Shown here: in pieces, positions 19,016-26,720 of the stretch | Numbering within the stretch: position 1 is the first letter of the stretch | Layout: each line of letters starts with the position of its first letter | NCBI GenBank assembly: GCA_016927425.1 | Contig: JAFGMR010000090.1 | Location: 1-54,282 of the forward strand | Source: Methanotrichaceae archaeon | GTDB taxonomy: Archaea > Halobacteriota > Methanosarcinia > Methanotrichales > Methanotrichaceae | DNA: 54,282 nucleotides | Direction of reading: 5' to 3' | Program-made: the position numbers and the translations under genes | The notes under the pieces: model-generated | What the model was told of the DNA's origin: nothing | Databases searched by the model: none | What the model saw: the letters and a program-made list of their open reading frames with translations, nothing else

Positions 19016-20191
19016 TCATCCCCATAACGCCTTTCGAAAGATCCCCGCCATCTTAAGTCCGTCAAATCCAAATGCTGGGAGCATTCGAGCAAGAAGTTGG
19101 CTTGGCCGGTCGATATCGCCAACCTCCTCGATCATGCGGAGCAGATCTTCTCTCTTGGAGATGTATTCGACGAGGTAATCGAGCTCCTCAGGGCAAAGAG
19201 CCTCGACCATTCTGTTCAGCCTCATCCCCACGAAGAGCTCCCGACCGATCGCGCGCCGCCACTCTCGATCGTAGGATGAGAGCCTCTTCAATGAGGGATC
19301 GCCCTCGATTGCGGCTTCTGCAGCTACCTTTCCCGCGATCTTCGCGCAGACGAGGCCCGGATAGATCCCGCCACCGCTCGTCGGCTTGACCTGGCCTGCG
19401 GAGTCTCCGACCGCCAGCAGGCCCGAAACAGCCGTGGAATGAGATGGACCAAGGGGCAGGCCGCCTGCCATGATCCCCAAGGGAGATCCACGAAGCCGGG
19501 GCCTGATCTCATCGGAACGAAGAAAGGCCCGGAGGTATTCGCAGGCACTCTTCCGGCAGCAGAGGCCTATCCGGGCGTAATTTTCGCCCGCAGGGATGAC
19601 CCAGGCGAAGAAACCAGGAGCTGCATCCAGATAGAGCTCCACAGAATCGAGATCCTCTGCCTCGAACGGCACCTCCACCTGGGCCCCGGAGAGGATCTTC
19701 TCGGGAGGTGGAATCCCCGCCGCCCTTGCGAGGCGGCCGCCTACCCCCTCGGCCGATATCACTACCCGGGCGGATATCTCCTCGCCGCCTGCAAGCTCTA
19801 AAGAGGCCATATCAGGCGCGAACGCGACCTTTCTCACATGGGCACCCAATTCAAGATCTGCCCCTGCCGCAAGCGCTGAAAGCGCCATCGAACGATCGAA
19901 GAGACGGCGGTCCACTGCCCAGGCGCGAGGGGTTGAGGCTCTGAAAGATATGGAAGCCCCCCCTGGAGAATGGATCTTTGCGCCAAAAAAGGGCAAAAGG
20001 CGAAAGGATGACTCCCCGAGACAGGCCTCCTCCAAGGCTTTCAGTCCCAGAAGTCCAGCGCATTGGACCGGAGAGCCCACGGCCTTATGCTCCTCGATGA
20101 TCAATGTGCGGGCACCTGCCATGGCCGAGCATCTGGCGGCCATGGATCCTGCGGGCCCCGCCCCCACCACAGCCACGTCGTAGCGCTCCAT
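19016..20191 (-). CDS. Geranylgeranyl reductase family FAD-dependent oxidoreductase
   Basis: A 391-residue flavoprotein of the family that saturates the isoprenoid chains of archaeal membrane lipids. FAD binding is seen in VAVVGAGPAGSMAA near the N-terminus and in LAVGDSAGQVKPTSGGGIYP near 280. VQCAGLLG around 48 is the conserved cysteine region. The frame is open to 20284, but MERYDVAVVGAG at 20191 is the natural start because the dinucleotide fold should begin within a few residues. It stands alone on the minus strand, flanked by dispersed repeats on both sides. A related enzyme acting on quinone or chlorophyll-type chains is possible but unlikely here. Confidence 0.87.
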   Translation of the reverse strand: MERYDVAVVGAGPAGSMAARCSAMAGARTLIIEEHKAVGSPVQCAGLLGLKALEEACLGESSFRLLPFFGAKIHSPGGASISFRASTPRAWAVDRRLFDRSMALSALAAGADLELGAHVRKVAFAPDMASLELAGGEEISARVVISAEGVGGRLARAAGIPPPEKILSGAQVEVPFEAEDLDSVELYLDAAPGFFAWVIPAGENYARIGLCCRKSACEYLRAFLRSDEIRPRLRGSPLGIMAGGLPLGPSHSTAVSGLLAVGDSAGQVKPTSGGGIYPGLVCAKIAGKVAAEAAIEGDPSLKRLSSYDREWRRAIGRELFVGMRLNRMVEALCPEELDYLVEYISKREDLLRMIEEVGDIDRPSQLLARMLPAFGFDGLKMAGIFRKALWG

Positions 20192-20204
20192 CCTTTGCAG
20201 GATG

Positions 20205-20233
20205 GGATCCTCGCATTGAAATAGCCTTTTACC
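20205..20233 (+). repeat. 29-nt direct repeat, copy 1
   Basis: GGATCCTCGCA, TGAAA and CTTTT are shared in register with 20665-20693; 25 of 29 positions match. Both copies sit immediately upstream of genes: the minus-strand reductase here and alanine dehydrogenase at the other copy. They bracket the intergenic region that holds several other repeats. Confidence 0.65.
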
Positions 20234-20267
20234 GGACCTTCGCGGAATTGTATGGAACCTGACCTCC

Positions 20268-20405
20268 CACTCATTTAGGCACATAAGACCGGAGCATAGC
20301 GATCTGTTGTGTCTAATAAGACGCAGGAGCTATTAGCGATAACCAGCATCAATCGCCCCATTTGCCCCCACTTGTGCCTAATCAATGGGGAACTCGGGGT
20401 GGAAA
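20268..20405 (+). repeat. Dispersed structured repeat, copy 2
   Basis: Aligns with the reverse complement of 1903-2040 over the full length, about 70 per cent by eye and higher in the last 60 nt. The hairpin TTAGGCAC / GTGTCTAA is preserved with a G-U pair in place of G-C. A third GTGCCTAAT occurs near 20385. No open reading frame is shared between the copies, which favours a structured RNA or a mobile palindromic element. Confidence 0.6.
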
Positions 20406-20517
20406 GGGCATCATCGTTCAACTTGGACATACTATCAACTTAAACTCTCCAGAACGTCGATTAAAACGTTAAATATCAGCTAATATGTACCCCAAATGCA
20501 TGGTATTTAAAGAAAAT

Positions 20518-20551
20518 ATTAGTGTTCATTCGCGTTCATTAGCGGTTGAAT
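20518..20551 (+). repeat. GTTCATT dispersed repeat, copy 2
   Basis: Reads ATTAGTGTTCATTCGCGTTC then ATTAGCGGTTGAAT, the inverted partner of 18957-18994. It lies directly before an (AG)10 tract. Confidence 0.7.
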
Positions 20552-20552
20552 T

Positions 20553-20572
20553 AGAGAGAGAGAGAGAGAGAG
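20553..20572 (+). repeat. (AG)10 microsatellite
   Basis: Ten uninterrupted AG units in the intergenic region upstream of alanine dehydrogenase. It could vary in length by slippage. The gap 20192-20743 holds this tract and the repeats listed separately, and no gene I can support. Confidence 0.9.
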
Positions 20573-20664
20573 ATGTTCACCCACATAAATTCACGAGGAG
20601 ACCATTTGCATTACGCCTTGGGATACTCGTAATATTATCCTGCCCGGCACCGCTGTATCGAAGA

Positions 20665-20693
20665 GGATCCTCGCAATGAAACAGGCTTTTGCC
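20665..20693 (+). repeat. 29-nt direct repeat, copy 2
   Basis: Second copy of the element at 20205-20233, same orientation, 460 nt downstream and about 50 nt before the alanine dehydrogenase start. Differences are single substitutions (T/A, T/C, C/G, A/G). Confidence 0.65.
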
Positions 20694-20743
20694 TGCCAAA
20701 GGCTTTACTTCCATGAGGCCGCATTGAGAGAAGGGTGTTGTAA

Positions 20744-21718
20744 TTGGACGTGATCTGGTTATCCGAGGAGGATGTCAGGTCCCTCCTAACGATGGAGGTG
20801 GCCTTGGAAGCTGTTGAAGATGCTTTTTTCGAGCACGGGCTTGGACGAACGCAGATGCCGCCGAAGTCCTACCTTTACTTCGCATCCCACAATGGCGACC
20901 TGAGAACGATGCCTGCCTACCTTGAGAGAGCCGACGTAGCCGGGGTCAAGATTGTCAACGTTCACACTGGAAACGCGATGAAGGGACTTCCAACGGTGAT
21001 GGCGCTCATGGTTTTGAACTCTACCGAGACCGGCGCGCCCAAGGCCGTCATGGGAGCAACCCACCTGACCGGCATGAGGACGGGGGCGGCCGGTGGAATT
21101 GCGGCCAAGCACCTCGCCCGGCCGGGCTCGGAGACGGTGGGCCTCATTGGAGCGGGCGCTCAGGCAAGGACACAGCTTCTTGCCCTCTCCCACCTCTTCT
21201 CGATCCGGGAGGTCTTCGTCGCAGACATGAGCATGGAGAGATGCCTTGCCCTGGAGAAGGACTGCCGCGCCTTCCTCGACTGCAACTACAACCTCACAAC
21301 GGATCCTCGAGAGGTCTCGGAGTGCGATATCCTTGTCACCACCACCCCGTCGCGAAAGCCGATCGTCAAGGACGACTGGATCCTTCCGGGCACCCATATC
21401 AACGCGATAGGGGCGGATGCCAAAGGAAAGCAAGAGCTCGAGCCCGCGATATTGCGCCGCTCCAAGGTCGTCGTCGATGACTTAGCCCAGGCCACCCATT
21501 CAGGCGAGGTGAACGTGTCCCTCAGCTTAGGGGAGATGACAGCCAAGGATATCTACGCCCAGATAGGAGATATCGTCGCCGGAAAGGTCCCCGGACGTGT
21601 GGACGATGAGGAGATAACGATCTTCGACTCAACCGGCCTTGCGATCCAAGATGTCGCCGCTGCCGAGAGGGTATATTCCCTTGCCAAGGGCAAGGGGATT
21701 GCCGTGAAGTTCATCTGA
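20744..21718 (+). CDS. ala: Alanine dehydrogenase (ornithine cyclodeaminase/mu-crystallin family)
   Basis: A 324-residue NAD-dependent enzyme of the archaeal alanine dehydrogenase type, interconverting pyruvate plus ammonia and alanine. Active-site region: GVKIVNVHTGN. Rossmann loop: GLIGAGAQARTQL. Family signatures: GATHLTGMRTGAAGG and DILVTTTPSRKP. The start is TTG at 20744, after GAAGGGTG; there is no ATG before the conserved N-terminus. Ornithine cyclodeaminase or an imino-acid reductase are alternatives within the family. The DUF1638 gene follows at once, so it heads a three-gene operon ending in thioredoxin. Confidence 0.85.
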   Translation: MDVIWLSEEDVRSLLTMEVALEAVEDAFFEHGLGRTQMPPKSYLYFASHNGDLRTMPAYLERADVAGVKIVNVHTGNAMKGLPTVMALMVLNSTETGAPKAVMGATHLTGMRTGAAGGIAAKHLARPGSETVGLIGAGAQARTQLLALSHLFSIREVFVADMSMERCLALEKDCRAFLDCNYNLTTDPREVSECDILVTTTPSRKPIVKDDWILPGTHINAIGADAKGKQELEPAILRRSKVVVDDLAQATHSGEVNVSLSLGEMTAKDIYAQIGDIVAGKVPGRVDDEEITIFDSTGLAIQDVAAAERVYSLAKGKGIAVKFI

Positions 21719-21739
21719 ATGGGACGATGGAGATATAAT

Positions 21740-22330
21740 ATGGGAGAGGGATCTGTGAATCGGATGTACTCGGCAATCGCCTGCGGAGTCTTCGAAGAGG
21801 AGATAGAGAGGCTGATCCCTAGCATACCATCCCCCAACAGCATCCGCTACATAGATCCCGGATTACATGTCGACTTCGATCAATTAGAAGAGGCATTGAG
21901 AGAGGCCCTCGATGAGTGCCAGGAGAGATGCGTCGTAGCGTTTGGCGCATGCCATCCGCGGATGGATGAGATCCTCGCCCCCTACGGAGCAGTGGCCTTG
22001 TCCTGCCAGAACTGCATAGATGCCCTGATCGGAAGGGAGGAGATGGAGAGGAGGGCTGAATTGGGCCTCTACTTCTACCTATCCCCCGGCTGGCTGAAGT
22101 GCTGGCGGGACATGTTTCGGCGGCTGGGATGGGGAATGGAGGAGGCAAGGATGGAGCTTGGGCCTTTCAAAGGAGCGATCTATCTCGATACACTGGGCGA
22201 TGCCGAGGATCGCAAGAGCGATCTATTGGAGTTCTTCGATTACACATTGCTCTGCTTCGAGGTTGTTGAGGTGGACCTAGGCCACTTCAGATCGCTCATC
22301 CTCGATGCAAGGGATCGACTGGAGGTTTGA
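21740..22330 (+). CDS. DUF1638 domain protein
   Basis: About 196 residues. The opening ACGVFEEEIERLI, the central VVAFGACHPRMDEIL and the following SCQNCIDALIG fit DUF1638, whose members in methanogens often accompany methyltransferase or corrinoid genes. Several cysteines and histidines in this core could bind a metal or cofactor; that is inference. ATG 21740 has GGAG 8 nt upstream; the frame is open from 21719, directly after the alanine dehydrogenase stop. It overlaps the leader of the thioredoxin gene. Biochemical function unknown. Confidence 0.7.
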   Translation: MGEGSVNRMYSAIACGVFEEEIERLIPSIPSPNSIRYIDPGLHVDFDQLEEALREALDECQERCVVAFGACHPRMDEILAPYGAVALSCQNCIDALIGREEMERRAELGLYFYLSPGWLKCWRDMFRRLGWGMEEARMELGPFKGAIYLDTLGDAEDRKSDLLEFFDYTLLCFEVVEVDLGHFRSLILDARDRLEV

Positions 22331-22332
22331 TT

Positions 22333-22743
22333 ATGGACGAGCTGGAGGATATTAGGAGGAAGAAGATGGAGAAGATGATGAGGGATCTATCGGAGGAGAA
22401 TTCTGGCCCCGAGGTGGAGTATCCAGAGAAGCCTGTCGTCTTGACCGATGGCACAATCGCTGCGGCTGTCGCCCAGTACCCCTTGCTGGTGGTGGATTGC
22501 TGGGCTGAATGGTGCGGTCCATGCAGATCAATAGCTCCGGTCATCGAGGAGCTGGCCCGCGAGCTGAAGGGAAAGGCGGTCTTCGCAAAGCTGAACGTGG
22601 ATCAGAACATGCAGACTGCAACCAGATACAACGTCTCGGCAATTCCCACGCTCCTGATATTCAAAGGGGGAAGGCCGGTTGACCGCCTGGTGGGAGCATA
22701 CCCTAAACCTGCGCTGATGAAAGGCATACAGAAGCACCTTTGA
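22333..22743 (+). CDS. trx: Thioredoxin
   Basis: A 136-residue thioredoxin with the active site WCGPC at residues 60-64 and the cis-proline motif SAIPTLLIF. An N-terminal extension of about 30 residues is rich in charge (MDELEDIRRKKMEKMM). The ATG at 22333 has GGAGG 7 nt upstream, inside the end of the DUF1638 gene, so translation is coupled. A hairpin at 22760-22787 ends the operon. Confidence 0.95.
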   Translation: MDELEDIRRKKMEKMMRDLSEENSGPEVEYPEKPVVLTDGTIAAAVAQYPLLVVDCWAEWCGPCRSIAPVIEELARELKGKAVFAKLNVDQNMQTATRYNVSAIPTLLIFKGGRPVDRLVGAYPKPALMKGIQKHL

Positions 22744-22759
22744 GGAGAGACAAAAGCAC

Positions 22760-22787
22760 TCTGAGGCTGGAAGAGATCAGCCTCAGA
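22760..22787. terminator. Bidirectional hairpin between convergent genes
   Basis: TCTGAGGCTG and CAGCCTCAGA form a perfect 10-bp stem with an 8-nt loop, between the thioredoxin stop and the stop of the secreted repeat protein. Confidence 0.6.
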
Positions 22788-22808
22788 ATATATCCTCATG
22801 ACCGCTCT

Positions 22809-23222
22809 TCAGACAGCGGACGTGGCAACGGTGTCGAACGGTGGGCCTGCCTGATAGGCTCCTACATTATATAGATCCCTGAACCGATAGCCTTGCTCGA
22901 GGTCGTACGTGGGCTTGATCCTGCTGTACTGGCCTACATCGTAGACCGATGAGGCGGCACTGCCCATCTCGTAAAGCGCCTTGAAACGGAAACCCTGCTC
23001 GAGGTCGTATGTGGGCTTGATCCGGCTGTACAAGCCAACATCGTACACAGCCGGGCCGGCACTGCCCATCTCGTAAAGCGCCTTGAAACGGAAACCCTGC
23101 TCGAGGTCGTATGTGGGCTTCACGATCGCTCCAAGGCTTGTTTGGGCAGAGGCGCAAGGCAGCAGATATGCTGCCAGCAATAAGGCCAGAAGACAGGCCA
23201 GATAACGGATATCCATTCTCAT
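22809..23222 (-). CDS. Secreted protein made of 34-residue aromatic repeats
   Basis: A 137-residue protein with an N-terminal signal sequence (hydrophobic residues 8-22, likely cleavage after CASA). After it come three tandem units at 35-68, 69-102 and 103-137. Each begins KPTYDLEQG(F/Y)RF and the first two continue KALYEMGSA, then VYDVG and YSRI. The DNA repeats too, with a 102-nt period. Expression signals are strong: TATATA at 23259-23264 and GGAGGGAGGG before the ATG. I recognise no family. The regular Tyr/Phe spacing suggests a beta-structured surface or sheath component; that is inference. Confidence 0.8.
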   Translation of the reverse strand: MRMDIRYLACLLALLLAAYLLPCASAQTSLGAIVKPTYDLEQGFRFKALYEMGSAGPAVYDVGLYSRIKPTYDLEQGFRFKALYEMGSAASSVYDVGQYSRIKPTYDLEQGYRFRDLYNVGAYQAGPPFDTVATSAV

Positions 23223-23257
23223 GTGATCCCTCCCTCCGATTGTATGATGCTCCGGGC

Positions 23258-23265
23258 ATATATAA
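23258..23265 (-). promoter_or_regulatory. TATA box of the secreted repeat protein
   Basis: GTTATATATG on the minus strand, about 38 nt before the ATG, predicting a leader of some 12 nt that holds the GGAGGGAGGG ribosome site. Confidence 0.55.
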
Positions 23266-23281
23266 CTTAGCTGAAGGAGAG

Positions 23282-24340
23282 TTACCTCCGCCGCCGAACT
23301 GCGAGGAACAGAGCTGATCCCAGCATTGTGAGCGCGGCGATGGTCGTGAAGCCGGGGCTCTTCTCCGGTTCCGAAAGTGTGAGATTGACGGGGCTTGCCA
23401 GGACCTCTGCCTCGATGACGCTCTCCCTCATGTCGAGGACATCGCCATCGTTTCCTAGTAACAGCACCTTGAGCCGATATATCCCGGGATCGAGCGTCTC
23501 ATTCCAGGAGACCTCGACCGTCTCGTCGTCCCCTACCAGGAGGACGGGCGTAAGCTTCTCTATGTTCTCGATTGCGCCCTCGTCACTGTAGAGGATGAAC
23601 CTGAGGCTGCCTCGAAATGGGACGCGGGAGTTGCCCATGACCGTTGCGCTTGCCCCCATCTCGTCCTCGTAGGTCTCCGTGATGGACGCGTCCTCCATAG
23701 CCCGGAACCCCATCATGAATGCCCTTGTTTGATCGTGGTTCAGCTCGCTTATCTTGACCCGCCCAAAATAATCCTCACCACTATCCAGGAGCTGCTTCCA
23801 CTCCCAGTCAAGCTGCAGAGCCGAATAGCGTCCTCCACCGATGGAGACGCCCCTCTCACGGGAGACGTAGAGGACCTTATTGCCAGATATGAGCATGTAA
23901 TCTATATCGACGATTGTTGGATCGTCGGAGAAGAGGGAGAGATGGATTCCGCGCGAGTCTGCCAAAAAGTCCCTAACATCGAAGCGTACAGGCACGCGTC
24001 CCCCATAATAGAAGCTGTAGCAGCGCCGGGACTCCGTAATATCCCCGTCTAAGAGCTCAGCACACGCCTCGAAGGCGCCCTCCTCGAATGATCGCTCATC
24101 CCATCTCACGATCCATGTCCCCGGACCGTCGATGGACAGGCTCCTGCTCTGCAGCCGCTCTCCTGACTGGATCAGGTCGACCCTGAGCAAGGATCCGCCA
24201 ACGTCACCGGAGATCGTAACGTCGGCGGAGTTGATGTTTGAGAATAGGTCGGTTATCTCCGGGCGATCGGTTATCTCCTGGCATTGGGCAGGCCACGCAA
24301 GCACGGCAATAAGTACCAATAGGGGGATCGAGAGCCTCAT
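23282..24340 (-). CDS. PGF-CTERM-anchored surface protein
   Basis: A 352-residue exported protein. The N-terminal signal peptide covers about 1-20 (LLVLIAVLAWPAQCQ). The C-terminus is a tripartite sorting signal: SPGF, a hydrophobic segment (TTIAALTMLGSALFLAV) and RRRR. This is the PGF-CTERM pattern processed by archaeosortase A in other archaea. The body is beta-rich and acidic with no recognised enzyme motif. It diverges from an ABC exporter by only 59 nt, so the two may be functionally linked. Confidence 0.8.
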   Translation of the reverse strand: MRLSIPLLVLIAVLAWPAQCQEITDRPEITDLFSNINSADVTISGDVGGSLLRVDLIQSGERLQSRSLSIDGPGTWIVRWDERSFEEGAFEACAELLDGDITESRRCYSFYYGGRVPVRFDVRDFLADSRGIHLSLFSDDPTIVDIDYMLISGNKVLYVSRERGVSIGGGRYSALQLDWEWKQLLDSGEDYFGRVKISELNHDQTRAFMMGFRAMEDASITETYEDEMGASATVMGNSRVPFRGSLRFILYSDEGAIENIEKLTPVLLVGDDETVEVSWNETLDPGIYRLKVLLLGNDGDVLDMRESVIEAEVLASPVNLTLSEPEKSPGFTTIAALTMLGSALFLAVRRRR

Positions 24341-24399
24341 GAAACCTCACCTCTCGTTAGGGGACAAACATTTAAGCTTAACCCATATACGCCGAAGGG

Positions 24400-25554
24400 A
24401 TGCTCCCATTCGAGCTCTTCATCGCACTCAAGTACATCACGGCGAGGAAGCGTCAGACCGCCCTCGCCATGGGAGCTGTGGGCCTTGCTGTCGCAATCTC
24501 TTGCATCTTCGTCGCCCTTCAAAACGGCTTCGAATCCTTCCTCATAGAGATCGTCGTCAAGAACATCGCCCATATAACCGTCTCCCCGAAGGATGGTGAT
24601 ATGTACCTCCACCTCTACCGAACGCTTGTCGAGAGGGCATGGGAGCTACCGGGCCTCGTCGCGGTCTCCCCGAGCCTGACCGCGGGCGCCATATTGGCGC
24701 ATGATGATAACGTGGAGAACGTCGCCCTCTCGGGAGTTATACCATGGGAGGCTGACGAGATATCTGGACTTGGGGAGAATTTCATCCAGGGCGAATTCAA
24801 CTCCGTCCTGGGGGGAAGGCGCGTTGTAATGGGAAAAGCGCTCGCCGATAAGCTTGATGTGAAGATGGGGGATACGCTTGAAGCGAGCTACCCCGATTCC
24901 AGGACGCTCAACCTGGTCTTGAGCGGTATATACCACACCGGATATGCTCAGGTGGACGAGGGAATGGCCTTCGTCTCCCTGGAGACTGCGCAGAGGTTCG
25001 TCGACGAGGGGGACGTTGTGAGCAGCGTGGGCATAAAGATGGTGGATATATATGAGGCCCCGCGGGCTGCAGAGGAGATCGAGGCCATGGGATACAACGC
25101 CAAGAGCTGGCAGGAGCTATACCCAAACATCCTCGAGGTGCTGGCATTCCAGAAAGCCCAGAACAAGATCAACCTCCTGTTGCTGCTGGTGATTGCAGCT
25201 TTCGGCATCGCAAATGTGATGAACATGCTAGTACTCGAGAAGACGAGACAGATCGGCATGCTCATGGCGATGGGGGCAAGGCCTGCATCGATATGGAGAA
25301 TCTTCATCCTTGAGAGCGGGATCCTCGGACTTGCCGGTGGCGTCGGAGGCTCCATCCTGGGAGCGGCAGTCTCCCTATACCTCGGAGGAATCGAGATGGG
25401 ACCGCCCGGCCAGTCCATCACCCTCTATTTCATCATCAATCCCATGGACATAATAACTTTCAACCTGGCAGCCATTCTTCTCGCAATCGTCGCAGGCCTC
25501 TTTGCCGCCAGAAAGGCTTCACGGCTCGACCCTGTCGAAGCGCTGAGGGGATGA
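24400..25554 (+). CDS. ABC transporter permease, FtsX/MacB-like (first subunit)
   Basis: 384 residues with an N-terminal membrane helix (about 22-42), a large extracytoplasmic MacB-type domain (about 45-255) and three C-terminal helices in an FtsX domain. EKTRQIGMLMAMGARPASI is the conserved coupling region, and ARKASRLDPVEALRG is the standard C-terminus of LolC/MacB permeases. It pairs with the next permease and the ATPase. In bacteria such systems extract lipoproteins or export peptides; the archaeal substrate is unknown. It overlaps the next gene by ATGA. Confidence 0.88.
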   Translation: MLPFELFIALKYITARKRQTALAMGAVGLAVAISCIFVALQNGFESFLIEIVVKNIAHITVSPKDGDMYLHLYRTLVERAWELPGLVAVSPSLTAGAILAHDDNVENVALSGVIPWEADEISGLGENFIQGEFNSVLGGRRVVMGKALADKLDVKMGDTLEASYPDSRTLNLVLSGIYHTGYAQVDEGMAFVSLETAQRFVDEGDVVSSVGIKMVDIYEAPRAAEEIEAMGYNAKSWQELYPNILEVLAFQKAQNKINLLLLLVIAAFGIANVMNMLVLEKTRQIGMLMAMGARPASIWRIFILESGILGLAGGVGGSILGAAVSLYLGGIEMGPPGQSITLYFIINPMDIITFNLAAILLAIVAGLFAARKASRLDPVEALRG

Positions 25555-26720
25555 GCCCTATGTTCGAGTGGATCTTGGCAAAGAGGCATCTCATGTCCAA
25601 TCCCAGGGGAGTGCTATTCACCGTGGCCTCCGTCGCCCTCGCGGTGGGCTTCATCGTGGTTACGATGGGAATAATGGAGAGCAACAATGAGATCATGCTC
25701 TCCCGCATGGTGGAGGAAAATCCCCACCTCATCGTCAACCCCAAGGAGGAGGAGAAGTTCATCCACCTCCATCGCACGTTGGACCTTCTGATATGGAGCT
25801 ATCCCGGCGTCATATCGGTATCCCCGAGGCTTCAGGTACAGGCTGCAGCGAAGTACAAGGACAACGTCAAAGGCGTGCAGATCCTAGGCGTATATCCCGA
25901 GGATGAAGAGGGCATGATGGGCGTGCGCGAGAAGATGGTCAGAGGGGATTTCTATGACCTCCTATTCAAGAAGCACGCAGTAGTTGTGGGGACCAAGCTT
26001 GCCGAGGATCTGGAGCTCAACTTCGGGGAGAAGATCAGATTGAGCCGCAGGAACGAGAGCATGGACCTCGAGGTGATAGGCCTCGTTGAGATGGGAACGG
26101 GCTCCGACAGCACCCTCGTCTATATGCCTCTTGAGACTGCACAGGAGTTCCTCAGGGAAGGCGATATCGTATCCCAGGTTGGGGTGAAGCTGGGGGACTA
26201 CAATGCAGCCTCCGATGTGGCGGCTGCCCTGCGGAGCGCGACTGCATACGATGCGCGTAGCTGGCAGGACCAAAACCAGGATCTCTTGAATATGATGGAA
26301 TCTCGAGACCTCACAAACACGGTGTTCTTCATACTGATACTGGCAATAGCGGGGCTAGGTGTTGCGAACACCATGATCATGATAGTGACGCGAAGGACGA
26401 AGGAGATAGGGATACTTGCCGCCATGGGGGCGAGCCGCCGATCCATTATGAAGATATTCGTGATCGAGAGCATGCTCCAAGCCCCCCTGGCTGCCATCCT
26501 CGGCATAGGGCTTGCCTTCTCGGTCTCCAAGCTCCTTCTGATGTATCCCGTGGCAATCCCAGCCCCAGGCATGGCAGAAAACCAGCTCGTGGTCACGCTG
26601 ACCCCCGAGCTTCTTGCCTATGCCATGATCTTTCCGGTGGCCGTTAACTTCCTGGCAGGGATCTACCCCGCCTATAAGGCTGCCCGTCTGGACCCAGTGG
26701 AGGCGATTGATAGTGAGTAA
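25551..26720 (+). CDS. ABC transporter permease, FtsX/MacB-like (second subunit)
   Basis: 389 residues, same architecture as the previous gene, with TRRTKEIGILAAMGASRRSI and AYKAARLDPVEAI at the C-terminus. ENPHLIVNPKEEEKFIHLHR and SVSPRLQVQAAAK parallel the corresponding parts of the first permease, so the pair arose by duplication. ATG 25551 overlaps the preceding stop; ATG 25560 (MFEWIL) has a better-spaced GAGGGG and may be the true start. The pair should form the membrane heterodimer of a LolCDE-like exporter. Confidence 0.88.
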   Translation: MSPMFEWILAKRHLMSNPRGVLFTVASVALAVGFIVVTMGIMESNNEIMLSRMVEENPHLIVNPKEEEKFIHLHRTLDLLIWSYPGVISVSPRLQVQAAAKYKDNVKGVQILGVYPEDEEGMMGVREKMVRGDFYDLLFKKHAVVVGTKLAEDLELNFGEKIRLSRRNESMDLEVIGLVEMGTGSDSTLVYMPLETAQEFLREGDIVSQVGVKLGDYNAASDVAAALRSATAYDARSWQDQNQDLLNMMESRDLTNTVFFILILAIAGLGVANTMIMIVTRRTKEIGILAAMGASRRSIMKIFVIESMLQAPLAAILGIGLAFSVSKLLLMYPVAIPAPGMAENQLVVTLTPELLAYAMIFPVAVNFLAGIYPAYKAARLDPVEAIDSE

